Assembly (NCBI RefSeq): GCF_013363975.1
Contig: NZ_JABWGN010000008.1
Coordinates: 470,680 to 534,679, forward strand
From: Nonomuraea montanisoli
GTDB taxonomy: Bacteria; Actinomycetota; Actinomycetes; Streptosporangiales; Streptosporangiaceae
Length of the DNA: 64,000 nt
Direction of reading: 5' to 3'
The translations under genes and the position numbers were made by a program. This document shows, piece by piece, positions 26,489 to 35,973 of the stretch. Position 1 is the first letter of the stretch. Each line of letters opens with the position of its first letter. The notes under the pieces were generated by a model, which was not told where the DNA came from, made no database searches, and saw only the letters and a program-made list of their open reading frames with translations.

Positions 26489-26775
26489 GATCCACTCCGA
26501 TTCTTTTCGGGCAGGGCGGAACAGCGTGACGGGTGAAGGAATTGCGCGGTCACCGGTCGCGCCCGGACGGGCGGCCGGCACGGTTTCGGCGAGGCGTTCT
26601 GACTATGGGCGGTTCACGTCGGCGGAAACCGTTTGCACGCTGCGACGGTACTCGACGCGCAGTTATACGCACAAGATCAACGCAGAGTTCCGGAAACCAT
26701 CGTCTCCGTCATATCGGCCGGTCCTCCCAGGTGCGCGGAAGCTGCCCGGATATCGACCCTGAAAAATAGCTGTGA
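26489..26775. other. Intergenic region upstream of the metalloprotease
   Basis: The gap between the protease start and the aldehyde dehydrogenase stop is 343 bp. I see no gene in it. It is less GC-rich than its surroundings from about 26630 to 26770 and contains GTATAAC on the minus strand (revcomp of 26660-26666), a possible -10 box. The right end holds the terminator described separately. Confidence 0.35.
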
Positions 26776-26813
26776 CCCCCGGGTCCCGCGGCGTTCGGCC
26801 GCGGACCCGGGGG
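26776..26813 (-). terminator. Intrinsic terminator of the lysine-catabolism operon
   Basis: CCCCCGGGTCC (26776-26786) pairs perfectly with GGACCCGGGGG (26803-26813), with further pairing inside the loop. On the minus strand it begins 18 nt after the aldehyde dehydrogenase stop and is followed by CACAGCTATTTTTC, a rare T-rich tail for this genome. Confidence 0.85.
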
Positions 26814-26831
26814 CATGGGGTGGCGGAGCGT

Positions 26832-28361
26832 TCAGAGGAAGCTGACGTTCTGGGCCAGGGTGAGCCGGTCGGAGTAGTTCACGGTGGCGGTCGAGCGCCG
26901 CATGTAGGCGCGCCACGCGTCCGAGCCGGACTCGCGCCCGCCGCCCGTCTCCTTCTCCCCGCCGAACGCCCCGCCGATCTCGGCCCCGGACGTGCCGATG
27001 TTGACGTTGACGATCCCGCAGTCGGAGCCCGTCGCCGAGGTGAACAGCTCGGCCTCGCCCACGTCGCGGGTGAAGACGCTGGACGACAGCCCCTGGGGGA
27101 CCGCGTTGTTCAGCTCGATCGCCTCGTCCAGCGTGCGGTACGTCTGGACGTACAGGATCGGGGCGAACGTCTCCTCCCGCACGATGCCGTTCTGTCCCTC
27201 GACGCGCACGATCGCCGGCTCGGCGTAGAAGGCGGCCGGCGCGGCGTCGGCCAGGCGGCGGCCGCCGCCGGCGAGCAGCTTGCCGCCCTCGGCCCGGGCG
27301 GTGCCGAGGGCGTGCCGCATCGCGTCGTGCGCCTGCCCGGTGATGAGCGGCCCGACCAGCGTGGCGTCGTCGAACGGGTCGCCGATGGGCAGCCGCCCGT
27401 ACGCGGAGGTCAGCCGGTCGAGGAGGGCGTCGGCGACGTCCTCGTGCGCGATGAGCCGCCGCAGCGTGGTGCAGCGCTGCCCGGCCGTGCCGGCGGCCGC
27501 GAACACGATCGCGGGCGCGGCGAGGTCCAGGTCGGCCGACGGGGCGACGACGGCGGCGTTGTTGCCGCCCAGCTCCAGCAGCGTGCGGCCGAAGCGCGCG
27601 GCCACGCGGGGACCGACCTGGCGCCCCATCCGCACGGAGCCGGTGGCGCTGACCAGGGCCACCCGCGGGTCGTCGGCCAGCAACTCCCCGAGGGCGCGGT
27701 CGCCGAGCAGCAGCCGGTGCACCTCGCGCGGCGCGCCGCTCTCGTCGGCCGCCCTGGCGAGCAGGCGGTCGCAGGCCAGCGCGGTGAGCGGGGTCAGCTC
27801 GGACGGCTTCCACACCACGGTGTCGCCGCAGACCAGGGCGACGGCCGTGTTCCACGCCCACACGGCCGCAGGGAAGTTGAACGCCGAGATGACGCCCACG
27901 ACGCCCAGGGGGTGCCAGGTCTCGGTGAGCCGGTGGCCCGGCCGCTCGGAGGCGATGGTGCGCCCGTAGAGCTGGCGGGACAGTCCGACGGCGAAGTCGC
28001 AGATGTCGATCATCTCCTGGACCTCGCCGAGCGCCTCCGAGCGGATCTTGCCCGCCTCGATCGTGACGAGGTCGGCCAGGTCGGCCTTGTGCTCGCGGAG
28101 CAGGTCGCCGAGCCGGCGCACCAGCTCGCCGCGGCGCGGCGCGGGCACGGCCCGCCAGGACAGGAACGCGGCGTGCGCGGCGGCGACGGCCTCGTCCGCG
28201 GCGTCGGGGCTGGTGGTGGCCAGGTCGAGCAGGCTCTCGCCGGTGACGGGCGTGCGGGCGCGCACGCCGCGGCCCTCGGCGGGGACGGCGTCCAGGCGGG
28301 CCAGGACGTCGAGCGCGCGCTGTCGCAGCGCGTCGGTGGAGGGAAGGGCGGTCGTGGTCAT
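26832..28361 (-). CDS. Piperideine-6-carboxylate / alpha-aminoadipate semialdehyde dehydrogenase (ALDH7-like)
   Basis: The 509-residue aldehyde dehydrogenase has catalytic C297 (GQRCTTL) and general base E263 (LELGGNN). GVISAFNFPAAVWAWNTAVALVCGDTVVWKPSE is the antiquitin/ALDH7-type coenzyme region (for example FNFPAAVWAWN, VWKPSELTPL). Members oxidise the open form of piperideine-6-carboxylate to 2-aminoadipate with NAD+. The ATG at 28361 follows GGAGA. It is the last gene of a three-gene operon, 50 bp after the 2-oxoadipate dioxygenase gene, which strongly supports a role in lysine breakdown. A good terminator follows. Confidence 0.85.
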   Translation of the reverse strand: MTTTALPSTDALRQRALDVLARLDAVPAEGRGVRARTPVTGESLLDLATTSPDAADEAVAAAHAAFLSWRAVPAPRRGELVRRLGDLLREHKADLADLVTIEAGKIRSEALGEVQEMIDICDFAVGLSRQLYGRTIASERPGHRLTETWHPLGVVGVISAFNFPAAVWAWNTAVALVCGDTVVWKPSELTPLTALACDRLLARAADESGAPREVHRLLLGDRALGELLADDPRVALVSATGSVRMGRQVGPRVAARFGRTLLELGGNNAAVVAPSADLDLAAPAIVFAAAGTAGQRCTTLRRLIAHEDVADALLDRLTSAYGRLPIGDPFDDATLVGPLITGQAHDAMRHALGTARAEGGKLLAGGGRRLADAAPAAFYAEPAIVRVEGQNGIVREETFAPILYVQTYRTLDEAIELNNAVPQGLSSSVFTRDVGEAELFTSATGSDCGIVNVNIGTSGAEIGGAFGGEKETGGGRESGSDAWRAYMRRSTATVNYSDRLTLAQNVSFL

Positions 28362-28411
28362 GGACGGGTCTCCGTTGAGGGGAAGGTGAGGGCGTGCCGG
28401 TCGGGGAGCGG

Positions 28412-29899
28412 TCAGGGGATGGCGGGGAGGCCGAGGGTGCGGGCGGCCTCCTGGAGGGAGCGCTCCTGCTGGGCCTCGTAGAGTGCGAACGGGTCCAGCA
28501 CCTCGCGGCCGATCGCCTCCGACAGCAGCCCGAGGTCGTACCCGGCGCCGGTGAGGCTGTCGTCCTTGATGCCCTCGCCGCTGAGGTTGGACTGGAAGAT
28601 CCCGGCCGCCGAGCGGGGCAGGAAGTCCTCGTACACGATGGGCTCGGCGCGCAGCCAGCCGGCGTCCAGCAGCTCGGCGAGGCCGGCCACCGGCGGGCGG
28701 CCGTCGCGCGGGCGGTCCTCGACCGCGTGGTAGGTGAAGAACCCCATGCGGCGCGCGGCGAGGTCCCGCTCGGAGGCGGGGAACTCCCGCTCCCACAGGT
28801 CGCGGGCCACCGCGTCGCGCCGCGCGGCCTCCCCCCGCCCGGCCCCGACAGGCGAGCCGCCCGGGACCGGCGAGCCGCCCGAGCCTCCGGAAGCGCCCCC
28901 GGAGGCGCCCGCGCCGGCCGGGACGGTCTCGCGGGCCAGGTGGTCGGCGCGGGCGAGCAGGTCGTCGTGGAGGCGGCGCCCGTCGCGGGTGAGCGCGATC
29001 CCGCGCGCCTCCACCTCGCCGAAGCGCACCCGCAGCGACCCCGTCGTCACCGCCCCGTCCGGTTCTCGCAGGACGCGCGGCTCGGCCAGCGCCCGGAACG
29101 ACGTCTGCCGGAGCAGCACGTCGGGCCCCGGCCAGCGGGGCGGCCCCTGGATCGCGTCGATCATGGTGATGCCGCGCTCGGTCATCCGCCGGTACAGGTC
29201 GTCGATGTCGAGCACGCGCGGCGTCAGGTGGTTGATGTGCGTGCTCGCCACCCCGCCGATGTCGGCCGCGACCGCCGACACGCGCTCCAGCTCCTCGTAC
29301 CAGGCCCGGTCGATCGGCTCGGTGGACAGCGCGAACGCCTCGACGGCGAGCCGCAGGAAGCGCTCGGCCCGCTCCTCCGGCAGCCCGCCCGCGGCCTCGG
29401 CCTCGCCGGCCAGCTCCAGCAGCTCCGGTGGGAACAGCCGCCTGGCCGCCAGGAACGCCTCCAGCCGCGCCCGCAGACCGGCGTCGAAGAAGCGCGGGTC
29501 GCCGGGGGTGAGCATCGAGGTGAACACCCGGAACGGGTTGGCGGCCAGCTCGTCCTCCGTCACCGGCCGGAAGGCCGTCGAGACGACGGGCACGGCGCTG
29601 GAGGCCGTGTCGCGCAGGTCGTAGAAGCCGACCGGCCGCATCCCCATCGCCCCGAAGATCCGCGCCACCTGCCGCAGCTCGCCGGGCGTGCCGACGCGGA
29701 TGGCGCCGTGCCGCTCGGCCGTGACCCGGCCGATGGAGCCCAGCCGCTCCGCCCCGGCCCCGGCCCGCCGCAGGACGTCGAGGTTGACCTCCTGGGAGAC
29801 CTCCACGAGCGTCCGGTACGCGGGGACCTCCCGGCCGTACATCTCCGACAGGCGGCGCGCGAACGCGGCACGCAGCCGCCCCTGGGTGATCGTTGACAT
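28412..29899 (-). CDS. 2-oxoadipate dioxygenase/decarboxylase (HglS-type, DUF1338/VOC)
   Basis: The 495-residue protein matches the HglS family, Fe(II)-dependent enzymes that convert 2-oxoadipate to D-2-hydroxyglutarate with loss of CO2. It has AERHGAIRVG (H64 and R68, equivalent to metal-ligand and substrate-binding residues), THINHLTPR (H221, H224) and RFGEVEARG with candidate ligand glutamates E295/E297. A Gly/Ser/Pro linker at about 325-360 is specific to this protein. It is cytoplasmic. It lies between the genes for the enzyme that consumes its product and the enzyme two steps upstream, which makes the assignment firm. The 2-aminoadipate aminotransferase is not in the window. Confidence 0.88.
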   Translation of the reverse strand: MSTITQGRLRAAFARRLSEMYGREVPAYRTLVEVSQEVNLDVLRRAGAGAERLGSIGRVTAERHGAIRVGTPGELRQVARIFGAMGMRPVGFYDLRDTASSAVPVVSTAFRPVTEDELAANPFRVFTSMLTPGDPRFFDAGLRARLEAFLAARRLFPPELLELAGEAEAAGGLPEERAERFLRLAVEAFALSTEPIDRAWYEELERVSAVAADIGGVASTHINHLTPRVLDIDDLYRRMTERGITMIDAIQGPPRWPGPDVLLRQTSFRALAEPRVLREPDGAVTTGSLRVRFGEVEARGIALTRDGRRLHDDLLARADHLARETVPAGAGASGGASGGSGGSPVPGGSPVGAGRGEAARRDAVARDLWEREFPASERDLAARRMGFFTYHAVEDRPRDGRPPVAGLAELLDAGWLRAEPIVYEDFLPRSAAGIFQSNLSGEGIKDDSLTGAGYDLGLLSEAIGREVLDPFALYEAQQERSLQEAARTLGLPAIP

Positions 29900-29937
29900 G
29901 CGTTGCCTTTCCCGGTGGTACGCGAAGAAGATCGGGA

Positions 29938-32853
29938 TCAGAGGGCTTCGGCGATCAGCTCGGCGAGGTGGGTGGCCCGCCTCCCGGCGCCCTGGGCGAT
30001 CTGGGTGCGGCAGCTGAAGCCGTCGGCCAGCACGGCGGTGTCCTGCCCGGCGGCCCGTACGGCCGGCAGCAGCACCTGCTCGCCCGCCGCCACCGACACC
30101 GCGTAGTGCTCCCGCTCGAACCCGAAGTTGCCGGCCAGCCCGCAGCAGCCGGACCTCAGCACGGTGTTGTCCACGCCCATGCGCCGCAGCAGCTCGGCGT
30201 CGGCGTCGAAGCCGCTCGTGGCGTGCTGGTGGCAGTGGGTCTGGCTGATCGAGCGGCCCCCGGCCCGGGGCGGCTCCCAGCCGGAGCGGACCAGCAGCTC
30301 GGCCAGGCCCACGGTCGACTCCGCGAGCAGGCGGGCCCGCCCGTCCTCGTGGAGCAGCTCAGGTACGTCCGTCCTGAGCGCGGCCGTGCAGCTCGGCTCC
30401 AGCCCGACGACCGGCACGCCCGCCTCCAGCGACGGCCCGAGCGCGTCCAGGGTCCGGCGGCCGAGGCGGCGGGCCGTGCCGAGCTGGCCGGTGGTGAACC
30501 AGGTCAGGCCGCAGCACTGCGTGCCCGGCGGCACGCGCACCTCGTACCCGGCGCTCTCCAGCACCCGGACGCCGGCGCGCAGCACCGAAGGGGCGAAGTG
30601 GTTGTTGAAGGAGTCCACCCAGAGCGTCACCGGCCCGCGCGGCGCCTCGCCCTCCGGGGCCGGCCGGCGCCGGAACCACGACAGGAACGTCCGGTCGGCG
30701 AAGCGGGGCAGCTCGCGCTCGGCCGCGATCCCGCCGAGCCGCTTGACCAGCGGCGACAGGCGCGAGGACAGCACCGCGTTCACCAGGCGCGGCATCCGCG
30801 AGGCGGGCCGGGCGAGCAGCGGCAGCCAGCCCATCGAGTAGTGCGAGGCGGGCCGCAGGCGATGGCGGTAGTGGTGGTGGAGGAACTCCGACTTGTAGGT
30901 GGCCACGTCCACGCCCACGGGGCAGTCCACGCTGCACCCCTTGCACGACAGGCACAGGTCGAGCGCGTCGCGCACCTCCGGCGAGCGCCAGCCGGTGCTG
31001 ATCACCTGCCCCTGCGTCATCTCGTACAGCAGGCGGGCGCGCCCGCGCGTGGAGTCCTTCTCGTCGAGTGTGACGCGGTAGCTGGGGCACATGACGTCGC
31101 CCCGGTGCTCGGCGGTGCGGCACTTGCCGACGCCGACGCAGCGGCGGGCGGCCCGGGCCAGGTCGCCGCCGTCGGCGTGCAGCGGCAGGACGGTGGCCAG
31201 CGGGATCGCCGGCCGCCGCGGGTCCACGCGCAGGTCGCCGTCCACCGGCCGGGGCCGGACGATCATGCCGGGGTTGAGGCCGCCGTCGGGGTCCCACAGG
31301 TCCTTGAACCGCTCGAACAGGGCCATGACCTCCGGCCCGTACATGAGCGGCAGCAGCTCGGAGCGGGCCTGGCCGTCGCCGTGCTCGCCGGACAGCGAGC
31401 CGCCGTGCTCGGCCACCAGGCGGGCCGCGTCCGTGACGAAGGACCGGAACGTCGCCACGCCCTTGTCGGTGCCGAAGTCGAAGTCGATCCGCACGTGCAG
31501 GCAGCCCTCGCCGAAGTGGCCGTACACGGCGCCGCGCAGCCCGTGGCGGTCCATGAGGGCGGTGAAGCCGCGCAGGTACGAGCCGAGCCGCTCGGGCGGC
31601 ACCGCGGCGTCCTCCCAGCCGGGCCACGCCTCCGAGCCGTCGGGCATCCGGGTCGCCAGGCCCGCGCCGTCCTCCCGGATCCGCCAAAGGCGCCGCGCCC
31701 GCTCCGGGTCGGTGACGGTCAGTGCGCCGGTGAACCCGGCCGCCCGCCCCGCGGCCTCGCCCAGGGCCAGCGCCCGCTCGGGCAGCTCCGCCGGCTCGCC
31801 GCCCAGCTCGGCGAACAGCCACGCCTGCCCCGGCGGCAGCGCCTCGATCTCGGCCCGCGTCGCCGGCCGGGTCACGATGCCGGTCAGCGCCCGGTCCAGG
31901 CCCTCCAGGGCCAGCGGCCGGTGCTCCAGCAGCGCGGGGACCGCGTCCGCCGCCTCGCCCGCCCCCTCGAACCCGAGGACGACCAGGGCGCGCGCCGGCG
32001 GCGGCGCGACCAGGCGCACGGTCGCCGACAGGATCACCGCGCAGGTGCCCTCGCTGCCCGCCAGCGCGCGGGCCAGATGGAAGCCGTGCTCGGGCAGCAG
32101 GTGCTCCAGCCCGTAGCCCGACACCTGCCGGGGGAAACGGCCGAGGCCGGTCCGCAGCGTGGCGAGGTTGCGGCGGGCCAGCTCCGCCAGCGCGCCGACC
32201 AGCCGGCCGCGCTCGCCGCCCTCGGCCACCGCCGCCGCGACCTCCTCGCCGGTCATCGCGCCGACCGTCATCACGGTCCCGCCGTAGGTGAGCACCTCCA
32301 GCTCCACCAGGTTGTCGGCGGTGCGCCCCCAGGCCAGCGAGTGGGAGCCGCACGCGTTGTTGCCGATCATGCCGCCGAGCGTGCAACGGCTGTGCGTGGA
32401 CGGGTCGGCGCCGAAGACCAGCCCGTGGGCGGCGGCGGCCGCCTGCAGGTCGTCCAGGACGACGCCCGGCTCGACGGTCGCCGTGCGCGCCTGCGGGTCC
32501 ACGGCGAGGACGCGGTTGAGGTAGCGGGAGAAGTCGAGGACCACGCCCGAGCCGACGGCCTGGCCCGAGGTGCTCGTCCCGGCGCCGCGCGAGGTGATCG
32601 GCACGCCCAGACGGCGGCACACCGCGACCGCCTCGACGACGTGCCGCCGTTCGCGGGGGAACACCACGGCCATGGGGACGCGCCGGTAGTTGGACGCGTC
32701 GGCGGAGTACTGGGCGCGCCGGCCGGCGTCGGCCGCCACCTCGCCGCAGCCCGCCTCGCGCAGCGCGGCGACGAGGCGCGCGAGCCGCGCGCCCTCGCCG
32801 CCGGTCTCGTCGCCTGCGGTCGTGCGGGTGTCGTCGGCGGCCGTGCCCACCAT
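29938..32853 (-). CDS. D-2-hydroxyglutarate dehydrogenase (YdiJ-type FAD/Fe-S protein)
   Basis: The 971-residue protein is close to YdiJ size (about 1,018). Order: FAD_binding_4 (about 30-260, with SRGAGTSTSGQAVGSG), FAD-oxidase C-terminal domain (to about 520), two Fe-S cysteine clusters (CVGVGKC and CLSCKGCSVDCPVG, about 590-670), and CCG-type domains (QCCGLTWF, CCGLAGNFG). It would oxidise D-2-hydroxyglutarate to 2-oxoglutarate and pass electrons to the respiratory chain or another carrier. It is the first gene of the operon, 38 bp ahead of the HglS-type gene that makes its substrate. GAGGGGGAC precedes the ATG. Confidence 0.87.
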   Translation of the reverse strand: MVGTAADDTRTTAGDETGGEGARLARLVAALREAGCGEVAADAGRRAQYSADASNYRRVPMAVVFPRERRHVVEAVAVCRRLGVPITSRGAGTSTSGQAVGSGVVLDFSRYLNRVLAVDPQARTATVEPGVVLDDLQAAAAAHGLVFGADPSTHSRCTLGGMIGNNACGSHSLAWGRTADNLVELEVLTYGGTVMTVGAMTGEEVAAAVAEGGERGRLVGALAELARRNLATLRTGLGRFPRQVSGYGLEHLLPEHGFHLARALAGSEGTCAVILSATVRLVAPPPARALVVLGFEGAGEAADAVPALLEHRPLALEGLDRALTGIVTRPATRAEIEALPPGQAWLFAELGGEPAELPERALALGEAAGRAAGFTGALTVTDPERARRLWRIREDGAGLATRMPDGSEAWPGWEDAAVPPERLGSYLRGFTALMDRHGLRGAVYGHFGEGCLHVRIDFDFGTDKGVATFRSFVTDAARLVAEHGGSLSGEHGDGQARSELLPLMYGPEVMALFERFKDLWDPDGGLNPGMIVRPRPVDGDLRVDPRRPAIPLATVLPLHADGGDLARAARRCVGVGKCRTAEHRGDVMCPSYRVTLDEKDSTRGRARLLYEMTQGQVISTGWRSPEVRDALDLCLSCKGCSVDCPVGVDVATYKSEFLHHHYRHRLRPASHYSMGWLPLLARPASRMPRLVNAVLSSRLSPLVKRLGGIAAERELPRFADRTFLSWFRRRPAPEGEAPRGPVTLWVDSFNNHFAPSVLRAGVRVLESAGYEVRVPPGTQCCGLTWFTTGQLGTARRLGRRTLDALGPSLEAGVPVVGLEPSCTAALRTDVPELLHEDGRARLLAESTVGLAELLVRSGWEPPRAGGRSISQTHCHQHATSGFDADAELLRRMGVDNTVLRSGCCGLAGNFGFEREHYAVSVAAGEQVLLPAVRAAGQDTAVLADGFSCRTQIAQGAGRRATHLAELIAEAL

Positions 32854-33000
32854 GTCCCCCTCGTCGTCCCTCGTCGTCCGGATCCCTCCGTCCCACCTTG
32901 CGGGGACGTCCAGCCGAAGCCAAGACCCGGCAGACCGACAGATTCCCGCCCAAGCCCAAGCAACACTTACGCTCAGCTCCGACGCCCGATCAGCTCATCG

Positions 33001-33029
33001 CTGACGAAACCGGCCGCAACCTCTAGGCT
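33001..33029 (+). promoter_or_regulatory. Promoter of the GH2 beta-galactosidase gene, near-leaderless
   Basis: CTGACG (33001-33006) and TAGGCT (33024-33029) are separated by exactly 17 bp. The -10 box ends 9 nt before the ATG at 33039, so the transcript should start within a few bases of the start codon. No clear Shine-Dalgarno sequence is present apart from a G-run. Confidence 0.65.
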
Positions 33030-33038
33030 GGGGCGGCG

Positions 33039-35897
33039 ATGGATCTCGCACACTTCACCCCCGGCTCGGGCCGCCTGGCGCCCCGGGCGGCCCTGCGTTC
33101 CGACGCGCCCTCCCTCGTCCTCGACGGCATGTGGCGCTTCCGCCTGTCGCCCGCGGCCGACGTGCCGGAGGACTTCGCCGACCCCGATCACGACGACTCC
33201 GCGTGGGACGAGCTGCCCGTGCCGTCGCACTGGCCGCTGCACGGCCACGGCGCGCCGGCCTACACCAACGTGTCGTACCCCTTCCCGATCGACCCGCCGC
33301 ACGTCCCCACCGAGAACCCCACCGGCGACTACCGCCGCGCCTTCGACCTGCCCGAGGGATGGAGCGGCGGCCGGCTGCGCCTCGAGGGCGTCGAGTCGTA
33401 CGCCCGGGTCTGGCTCAACGGCCACGAGCTCGGCTTCACCACCGGCAGCAGGCTGCCCGCCGAGTTCGACGCCGGCCCGTACCTGCGGCCGGGCCGCAAC
33501 GTGCTGGCCGTCCGCGTCCACCAGTGGTCGGCCGCCAGCTACCTGGAGGACCAGGACATGTGGTGGCTTCCCGGCATCTTCCGGGACGTCACGCTCACCC
33601 GGTCCACCGCCGACGTGTTCGTCCGCGCCTCCTACGACGCCGGCACCGGGCGGGGGACGCTCAGCTTCGACGGCCCCGGCCGGCTCAGCGTGCCCGAGCT
33701 GGGCGTCGACGGCCTGGAGCCCGGCACGCCGGTCACCGTGGACGTGGAGCCGTGGTCCGCCGAGACGCCGCGCCTGTACGACGCCGTCGTGGCCTGCCCG
33801 GAGGAGACCGTGCGCCTGCGCGTCGGCTTCCGGACCGTCGCCATCCAGGACGGCGTCCTGCTCGCCAACGGCCGGCCGCTGCTGCTCAAGGGCGTGAACC
33901 GGCACGAGTTCCACCCCGAGCACGGGCGGACCGTGCCGTACGAGACCATGCGGCAGGACATCCTGCTGATGAAGCGGCACAACGTCAACGCCGTGCGCAC
34001 CAGCCACTACCCGCCCCACCCCGCGTTCCTCGACCTGTGTGACGAGCTCGGCCTGTGGGTCGTGGACGAGTGCGACCTGGAGACCCACGGCTTCGGCCAG
34101 GTCGGCTGGCGCGCCAACCCCACCGACGACCCGCGCTGGGAGGAGGCGCTGCTCGACCGCATGCGCCGCATGGTCGAGCGCGACAAGAACCACCCGAGCA
34201 TCATCATGTGGTCACTCGGCAACGAGGCGGGCGTCGGCCGCAACCTCGCCGTCATGGCCGGCTGGACGCGCGAGCGCGACCCGTCCCGGCCGATCCACTA
34301 CGAGGGCGACTGGTCGTGCGCGAACGCCGACGTGTACTCGCGGATGTACGCCGGCCACGCCGAGGTCGAGGCGATCGGCCGCGGCACCGAGGACCCGCTG
34401 CCCGACCCGGAGCTCGACGCGCGGCGGCGCGCGATGCCGTTCATGCAGTGCGAGTACGCCCACGCGATGGGCCTCGGGCCCGGCGGCCTGGCCGAGTACC
34501 AGGAGCTGTTCGAACGGTATCCGCGGCTGGCCGGCGGCTTCGTGTGGGAGTGGATCGACCACGGCCTCGTCCACCCCGAGCACGGCTACGCCTACGGCGG
34601 CGACTACGGCGAGCCGGTCCACGACGGCAACTTCGTCATCGACGGGCTCGTCTTCCCCGACCGCACGCCGTCGCCCGGGCTGCTGGACCTGAAGAAGGTG
34701 TTCGAGCCGGTCCGCTTCGCCTTCGACGAGGGCGTCGTACGGGTCCGTAACGCCTACGGCTTCCGCGACCTGGCGCACCTGGAGTTCGTGGCGACGGTGG
34801 AGGCGGAGGGGGAGCAGGTGGCGCGCTTCGCTCTCGACGTGCCCGCCGAGGGCGGCGAGGTCAAGCTGCCCGCCGCGCCGCCGGGCGAGGGGGAGCGGTG
34901 GCTCACCGTGCGCGCCGTCCTGGCCCGCGACGAGCCGTGGGCCGAGGCCGGGCACGAGGTGGCGTGGGGCCAGACCCGCCTCTCCCCGGCCGTGCCGGCG
35001 GCCCTGTCGCGTGCCGGTGCGGGTGAGGGGGCGGCGGCGGACGGTGTCGTCCGCGAGCCCACGACCGGGGAGTTCACCGTCCGCGGGCCGGCCGCCGGGG
35101 AGTACATCGTCGGGGGCGGGCGGTTCGACGCCCGCGGCCGTCTCGTGCGGCTGTTCGGCTTCGACGTGGACGGGCCGCGCCTGGAGCTGTGGCGGGCCCC
35201 CACGGACAACGACCGCTACGGCGGGCTGGTCGCCGCCTGGCGGGCGACCGGCCTGCACCGGCTCACCCACCGCGTGGACGAGGTGACCACCGGGGACGCG
35301 GGCACCGGCCTGGCCGTGCGCACGCGGGTCGCCCCCGCCGCGACCGACCTCGGCCTGCGCGTCACCTACCGCTGGGACGCCGACGGCGACGGCCTCGTCC
35401 TGACCGTCGAGGTCGAGCCGGAGGGCGGGTGGACCGGCCCGATCCCCAGGCTCGGCGTCGTCATGGCGCTGCCCGGCGAGCTGGGCGACGTCACCTGGTT
35501 CGGCCGCGGCCCCGGCGAGGCGTACCCCGACACCGGGATGGCCGCCCGGGTCGGCCGCTGGTCGGCGTCCGTGGACGCGATGCAGACCCCGTACGTGCGC
35601 CCCCAGGAGAACGGGCACCGGGCGGAGGTCCGCTGGGCCACGCTGACCGGGCCCGGCGGGCGGGGCGTGCGGGTGTCGGGTGACCCGGTGTTCGGGCTCA
35701 CGGCCCGGCGCTGGAGCACGGCCGACCTCGAACGCGCCCGCCACCGGCCCGACCTCGTGCCCGGCGACCGCGTCCACGTCAACCTGGACCGCGCCCAGCA
35801 GGGCGTCGGCACGGCGAGCTGCGGCCCCGGCACGCTGCCCGCCTACGAGCTGCGGGCCGAGCCGGCCGCCTTCCGGCTGCGCTTCGACCCGGCCTGA
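33039..35897 (+). CDS. Beta-galactosidase, glycoside hydrolase family 2 (LacZ-type)
   Basis: The 952-residue protein has the five-domain LacZ layout: sugar-binding jelly roll, Ig-like domain, TIM barrel (about 275-570), second Ig-like domain and C-terminal beta-sandwich. The acid/base is E396 in MWSLGNEAG and the nucleophile E472 in MQCEYAHAMG, matching E461 and E537 of E. coli LacZ. KGVNRHEFHPEHG opens the barrel. There is no signal peptide, so it hydrolyses imported beta-galactosides. It is divergent from the lysine operon and followed by a hairpin. GGCCTGAGACCT containing its TGA is partly duplicated just downstream. Confidence 0.95.
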   Translation: MDLAHFTPGSGRLAPRAALRSDAPSLVLDGMWRFRLSPAADVPEDFADPDHDDSAWDELPVPSHWPLHGHGAPAYTNVSYPFPIDPPHVPTENPTGDYRRAFDLPEGWSGGRLRLEGVESYARVWLNGHELGFTTGSRLPAEFDAGPYLRPGRNVLAVRVHQWSAASYLEDQDMWWLPGIFRDVTLTRSTADVFVRASYDAGTGRGTLSFDGPGRLSVPELGVDGLEPGTPVTVDVEPWSAETPRLYDAVVACPEETVRLRVGFRTVAIQDGVLLANGRPLLLKGVNRHEFHPEHGRTVPYETMRQDILLMKRHNVNAVRTSHYPPHPAFLDLCDELGLWVVDECDLETHGFGQVGWRANPTDDPRWEEALLDRMRRMVERDKNHPSIIMWSLGNEAGVGRNLAVMAGWTRERDPSRPIHYEGDWSCANADVYSRMYAGHAEVEAIGRGTEDPLPDPELDARRRAMPFMQCEYAHAMGLGPGGLAEYQELFERYPRLAGGFVWEWIDHGLVHPEHGYAYGGDYGEPVHDGNFVIDGLVFPDRTPSPGLLDLKKVFEPVRFAFDEGVVRVRNAYGFRDLAHLEFVATVEAEGEQVARFALDVPAEGGEVKLPAAPPGEGERWLTVRAVLARDEPWAEAGHEVAWGQTRLSPAVPAALSRAGAGEGAAADGVVREPTTGEFTVRGPAAGEYIVGGGRFDARGRLVRLFGFDVDGPRLELWRAPTDNDRYGGLVAAWRATGLHRLTHRVDEVTTGDAGTGLAVRTRVAPAATDLGLRVTYRWDADGDGLVLTVEVEPEGGWTGPIPRLGVVMALPGELGDVTWFGRGPGEAYPDTGMAARVGRWSASVDAMQTPYVRPQENGHRAEVRWATLTGPGGRGVRVSGDPVFGLTARRWSTADLERARHRPDLVPGDRVHVNLDRAQQGVGTASCGPGTLPAYELRAEPAAFRLRFDPA

Positions 35898-35937
35898 GAC
35901 CTGGCCTGAGGCCGAGACCTGGTCGGGGCGTACGGGA

Positions 35938-35964
35938 CCCGGGGCCCTCACGCGAGGCCCCGGG
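35938..35964. terminator. Bidirectional hairpin terminator
   Basis: CCCGGGGCC (35938-35946) pairs with GGCCCCGGG (35956-35964), with extra pairing CCTC/GAGG inside. It lies between the beta-galactosidase stop and the stop of the convergent small gene. Confidence 0.75.
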
Positions 35965-35973
35965 ACTCCCGGC

